Origin: Cyclobacteriaceae bacterium | Lineage (GTDB): Bacteria > Bacteroidota > Bacteroidia > Cytophagales > Cyclobacteriaceae | Direction of reading: 5' to 3' | Assembly (NCBI GenBank): GCA_020832305.1 | Contig: JAFIEV010000052.1 | Coordinates: 1-64,000, forward strand | DNA: 64,000 nucleotides | In this document: one piece after another, positions 60,712 to 64,000 of the stretch | Position numbering within the stretch: position 1 is the stretch's first letter | Layout of the letters: every line of letters starts with the position of its first letter | The notes under the pieces: generated by a model | Told to the model about the DNA's origin: nothing | Database searches by the model: none | Seen by the model: only the letters and a program-made list of their open reading frames with translations | Position numbers and translations under genes: made by a program

Positions 60712-60881
60712 TGGTTTACAATTTGGTTACACAATTTTATATTTTACACTTAATAAGCCATGCAATAGCAATTATTTTGCCAGAAAATCCGCAGGCAGGT
60801 TACAAAGAAAAGTGATTTTGGTTCTGAAAAAGATTTGAAAGCCATTCAAAAGGTACATGGCACATAATTGCACTTAGAAAT

Positions 60882-60914
60882 AAAAAAACCGGACAATGAT
60901 TTCATCTTGCCCGG
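60882..60914 (-). terminator. Terminator of ahcY
   Basis: On the minus strand CCGGGCAA (60914-60907) pairs with TTGTCCGG (60896-60889), one G.U, around a 10-base loop, followed by seven Ts (60888-60882). Confidence 0.88.
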
Positions 60915-60944
60915 CTTAGATAATTTTATTTCAATTTTCAAATA

Positions 60945-62252
60945 TCAATACCTGTAATAATCTGGTTTGAACGGTCCTTTCACCTCTACGCCAATATAAT
61001 CTGCCTGTTCAGTACTTAAAGTATCGAGTTCAACACCAATTTTTGCCAGGTGAAGTCTTGCTACTTTTTCATCGAGATGTTTGGGCAGCATATATACTTT
61101 ATTTTCGTATTCACCAGCGTTTTTCCAAAGTTCTATCTGGGCCAGTGTCTGATTCGTAAAAGAGTTAGACATTACAAACGAAGGGTGACCGGTAGCGCAA
61201 CCCAGGTTGACCAACCTTCCTTCTGCCAGTAATAGAATATCATTGCCCTCAATGGTATACATATCTACCTGTGGTTTTATCACCACCTTGGTATCGCCGT
61301 ACTTTTTATTGAGCCAGGCAACGTCAATTTCATTATCAAAATGACCGATATTACACACAATGGTCTTATCTTTCATTTTTTTGAAGTGCGTCTCTGTAAT
61401 GATATTGCAGTTGCCTGTTGCAGTTACAATAATATCGGCACGGGGAACAGCATCGACCATACGTTTTACTTCAAATCCATCCATAGCTGCCTGCAGCGCA
61501 CAAATGGGGTCAATTTCAGTAACAATTACGCGAACACCGGCACCTCTTAGTGATTGAGCGGAGCCTTTACCGACATCGCCATATCCGGCAACAACGGCCA
61601 CCTTTCCGGCCAGCATTACATCGGTAGCACGTCGGATGGCATCAACAAGCGATTCTTTACAACCATACTTATTATCAAACTTCGACTTTGTAACAGAATC
61701 ATTTACATTGATGGCAGGCATAGGAAGTGTTCCTTTTTTAACACGCTCATACAAACGGTGTACGCCTGTAGTAGTCTCTTCTGATATGCCTTTAATACTG
61801 GTAGCAAGTTCAGGATGGTGATCAAGTACCACATTGGTAAGGTCACCACCATCATCGAGGATCATATTGAGTCCTTTTCCATCTTTAAAAGCATAGAGTG
61901 TTTGTTTGATGCACCATTCATATTCTTCCTCAGTCATCCCTTTCCATGCATAAACAGGTATTCCCGCTGCTGCAATGGCAGCTGCTGCATGATCCTGGGT
62001 AGAGAAAATGTTACAAGATGACCAACTTACCTCAGCGCCCAGTTCAACCAGTGTTTCAATAAGTACAGCAGTCTGAATGGTCATATGCAAACAACCGGCA
62101 ATTCTTGCGCCTTTCAAAGGTTTAGTCACACCAAATTCTTCTCTCAATGCCATTAATCCAGGCATTTCAGCCTCAGCCAATCTAATTTCTTTTCTACCCC
62201 AATCGGCAAGGGCTATATCTTTTACCTTATATGAAGGTTGGGTATCAACCAT
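60945..62252 (-). CDS. ahcY: Adenosylhomocysteinase
   Basis: Hydrolyses S-adenosylhomocysteine to adenosine and homocysteine, relieving product inhibition of methyltransferases. 435 residues with [31 protein letters not shown], the catalytic [15 protein letters not shown] block, the NAD-binding [13 protein letters not shown], and [10 protein letters not shown]-terminal FKPDYYRY is typical. Only 36 bases separate it from rho upstream on the same strand, so they may be cotranscribed; no room for an SAH riboswitch. Confidence 0.97.
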   Translation of the reverse strand: MVDTQPSYKVKDIALADWGRKEIRLAEAEMPGLMALREEFGVTKPLKGARIAGCLHMTIQTAVLIETLVELGAEVSWSSCNIFSTQDHAAAAIAAAGIPVYAWKGMTEEEYEWCIKQTLYAFKDGKGLNMILDDGGDLTNVVLDHHPELATSIKGISEETTTGVHRLYERVKKGTLPMPAINVNDSVTKSKFDNKYGCKESLVDAIRRATDVMLAGKVAVVAGYGDVGKGSAQSLRGAGVRVIVTEIDPICALQAAMDGFEVKRMVDAVPRADIIVTATGNCNIITETHFKKMKDKTIVCNIGHFDNEIDVAWLNKKYGDTKVVIKPQVDMYTIEGNDILLLAEGRLVNLGCATGHPSFVMSNSFTNQTLAQIELWKNAGEYENKVYMLPKHLDEKVARLHLAKIGVELDTLSTEQADYIGVEVKGPFKPDYYRY

Positions 62253-62288
62253 GATAATTAAATTTAATTAAATGAGTTACACAATAAA

Positions 62289-63971
62289 TTATCCGTTCAT
62301 AGAAACAAGAAACTCTTCGTTGCTTCTGGTTCCTTTCATTTTATCAAGCAAAAACTCCATGGCTTCCTGAGATGTCATATCTGACATAAACTTGCGGAGT
62401 ATCCAAACTCTTTGCAGTATCTCCTGATCCAATAAAAGTTCTTCGCGTCGGGTACCTGAAGCCGGCACATCGATGGCAGGATAAATCCTGCGATTTGAAA
62501 GCTTGCGGTCAAGCTGCAACTCCATATTACCGGTTCCTTTAAATTCTTCGAAAATAACTTCATCCATTTTCGAACCGGTTTCAATTAAAGCAGTAGCTAT
62601 TATAGTAAGTGAACCCCCGTTTTCAACATTTCGGGCTGCCCCGAAGAATCGTTTAGGTTTGTGCAATGCATTGGCATCTACACCACCTGAAAGAATTTTT
62701 CCTGACGAAGGTACAACTGTGTTGTGTGCACGGGCAAGTCGCGTAATACTGTCGAGCAAAATCACCACATCGTGTCCACATTCTACCATGCGCTTTGCTT
62801 TTTCAAGAACCATATTAGCAACTTTTACATGTCGTTCAGCCTGCTCATCAAAAGTTGAAGAGATTACTTCGGCTTTTACGCTGCGCGCCATATCGGTAAC
62901 CTCCTCAGGACGTTCATCAATCAAAAGTATGATAAGGTAAACTTCAGGATGGTTTTCGGCAATGGCATTAGCTATGTTTTGCAATAATACCGTCTTTCCA
63001 GTCTTAGGTTGTGCCACAATCATCCCGCGCTGGCCTTTACCAATTGGACTGAATAAATCGACTATTCTGGTAGAAAAGTTATTCGGGCTGCTGCTTAGAT
63101 TGAGTTTTTCCTGTGGAAAAAGTGGGGTAAGGTATTCAAAGGTAACGCGATCGCGTATTTCATCTGTTGTTTTACCATTGACGGTTTCTACCCTTAACAA
63201 GGCAAAATACTTTTCACCTTCTTTTGGCGGTCTGATCTGTCCTCTTACGGTATCTCCCGTTTTTAATCCAAAGAGCTTGATTTGGGAAGGGGACACATAT
63301 ATATCATCGGGGCTGGCAAGATAATTATAGTCTGCAGATCTGAGAAAACCATAGCCATCCTGCATAATTTCAAGAACACCTTCGTTAACTATAGCGCCGT
63401 CAAATTCTTTAACATTCAGCTTTTTAGGCCGTCGCGGCTCCTCCCTCTCAGGTCTTTCGGGTCTTTCTTCCCTTTCAGGTCTCTCCTCTCGTTCGGCTCT
63501 TTCTGGTCTTACAGGTTTTTCCTTTACTTCTCTGGCCACCGGCTCTCTTTCAATTCGGCTTTCCCTTTGTGGGCTTTCTGCCGGTTCAGGGCTGGCAACC
63601 TCTATTTCTGATATTTCTGATTCTACTTCACGTGTAAAGGCGTCCAAAAGGTCATCAGCAGGTGATTCTATCTGTTTTTCTTCCTTTTTCTTTTTTTCCT
63701 GAACAGGTTCTGCTGTGGTTTTTTTGACGTTTTCTCGTTTTAAAAAAAGTCTTTTTCTCTCTGGTTCCTTTTTTTGTTCAACCTCAGCTGCAGGCTTTGC
63801 GGGCTCTTTTTCCTTTTTCTCTACTTTGGCAGGATGAGCCGCCTGATGGTCCAGTATTTTGTAAATTAATTCTTTTTTAGGCAGTTTTTTGTAATTCTTT
63901 ACCCCTAACTCCTCAGCGATGTCTTTCAACTCTGAAAGCAACCTTACATTTAGTTCTTCAATATTATACAT
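62289..63971 (-). CDS. rho: Transcription termination factor Rho with long insertion
   Basis: 560 residues, longer than the ~420 of E. coli. Residues 1-43 are the SAP-like Rho_N ([30 protein letters not shown]). Residues ~45-185 are a disordered Lys/Glu then Arg/Glu/Pro region with repeated 'RPEREER'. The cold-shock RNA-binding domain (~190-260, [20 protein letters not shown]), Walker A QPKTGKT, Walker [15 protein letters not shown] and the Q/R-loop segments are all normal. Bacteroidota Rho proteins commonly carry such insertions, which in other lineages bind RNA or drive condensates; that is inference here. Confidence 0.95.
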   Translation of the reverse strand: MYNIEELNVRLLSELKDIAEELGVKNYKKLPKKELIYKILDHQAAHPAKVEKKEKEPAKPAAEVEQKKEPERKRLFLKRENVKKTTAEPVQEKKKKEEKQIESPADDLLDAFTREVESEISEIEVASPEPAESPQRESRIEREPVAREVKEKPVRPERAEREERPEREERPERPEREEPRRPKKLNVKEFDGAIVNEGVLEIMQDGYGFLRSADYNYLASPDDIYVSPSQIKLFGLKTGDTVRGQIRPPKEGEKYFALLRVETVNGKTTDEIRDRVTFEYLTPLFPQEKLNLSSSPNNFSTRIVDLFSPIGKGQRGMIVAQPKTGKTVLLQNIANAIAENHPEVYLIILLIDERPEEVTDMARSVKAEVISSTFDEQAERHVKVANMVLEKAKRMVECGHDVVILLDSITRLARAHNTVVPSSGKILSGGVDANALHKPKRFFGAARNVENGGSLTIIATALIETGSKMDEVIFEEFKGTGNMELQLDRKLSNRRIYPAIDVPASGTRREELLLDQEILQRVWILRKFMSDMTSQEAMEFLLDKMKGTRSNEEFLVSMNG

Positions 63972-64000
63972 GTGATTTTGAATGGAAAATACCTGTTATT

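Noticed and set aside
1-64000. CRISPR arrays, rRNA genes, prophage or a replication origin
   Set aside because: No regularly spaced direct repeats, rRNA-like stretches, phage structural genes or DnaA-box clusters were seen by eye.

Overview
The window comes from a Bacteroidota chromosome, most like the Cytophagia/Cytophagales part of the phylum; I cannot name a genus. The evidence is C-terminal type IX secretion (T9SS) sorting domains on three proteins, a DUF6089/PorG-like barrel, LytS/LytTR regulators, an eukaryote-type (GT3) glycogen synthase, a Rho factor with a long charged insertion, and promoter -7 elements of the form TAnnTTTG in front of several genes. Most of the window is ordinary housekeeping and envelope chromosome. 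Mobile DNA is limited to a transposase tail at the left edge and one dead PIN-domain toxin gene.

Left part (1-7.1 kb): transposase tail, a short heptamer repeat, then a tripartite exporter (TolC-like, lipoprotein adaptor, FtsX/MacB-type permease, separate ATPase), a 43-codon ORF coupled to the ATPase, a 14-bp perfect palindrome, and a LytS-type kinase with its LytTR regulator. 7.1-13.2 kb (minus strand): murF, DUF2461, a TPR protein, a secreted GH31 glucosidase and a small membrane protein. 13.3-19.2 kb: a T9SS-exported FG-GAP/VCBS protein, a PPi-type phosphofructokinase, a repeat-rich lipoprotein and hemA.

19.2-32.4 kb: an NSS transporter with an unusual extracytoplasmic domain and an overlapping 44-aa MetS-type small subunit, a three-HhH membrane protein, a 1366-aa SF1 helicase with a Vsr-like tail, a 126-aa protein that is only a signal peptide plus a T9SS sorting domain, asnS, rpoN overlapping a PAP2-like gene, a beta-barrel gene and tRNA-Arg(ACG). 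32.9-40.6 kb is one 2576-codon T9SS surface protein with beta-helix and cell-wall-type repeats.

40.8-52.9 kb: an ArsC/Spx-like protein, a SPOR+OmpA protein paired with a PorG-like barrel, a ROK sugar kinase overlapping a giant AsmA-like gene, an MFS transporter, GT3 glycogen synthase, a thioesterase and a GT4 glycosyltransferase. 52.9-58.8 kb forms a coherent minus-strand magnesium locus: OmpR-type regulator, kinase, structured leader, mgtC, mgtE and a D15-type outer-membrane barrel. The right end carries an Hsp20-like protein, the PIN pseudogene, a PorT-like barrel, ahcY and rho.

Functionally, glucokinase, PPi-PFK, GH31 and glycogen synthase describe glucan uptake and storage; the envelope genes (T9SS cargo, PorG-like, AsmA, D15, MurF) describe a gliding-type Bacteroidota surface. 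The strongest candidates for something new are the magnesium locus with its leader hairpin, the sorting-domain-only protein, the NSS/MetS pair with an extra domain, and the helicase with a decayed nuclease end.
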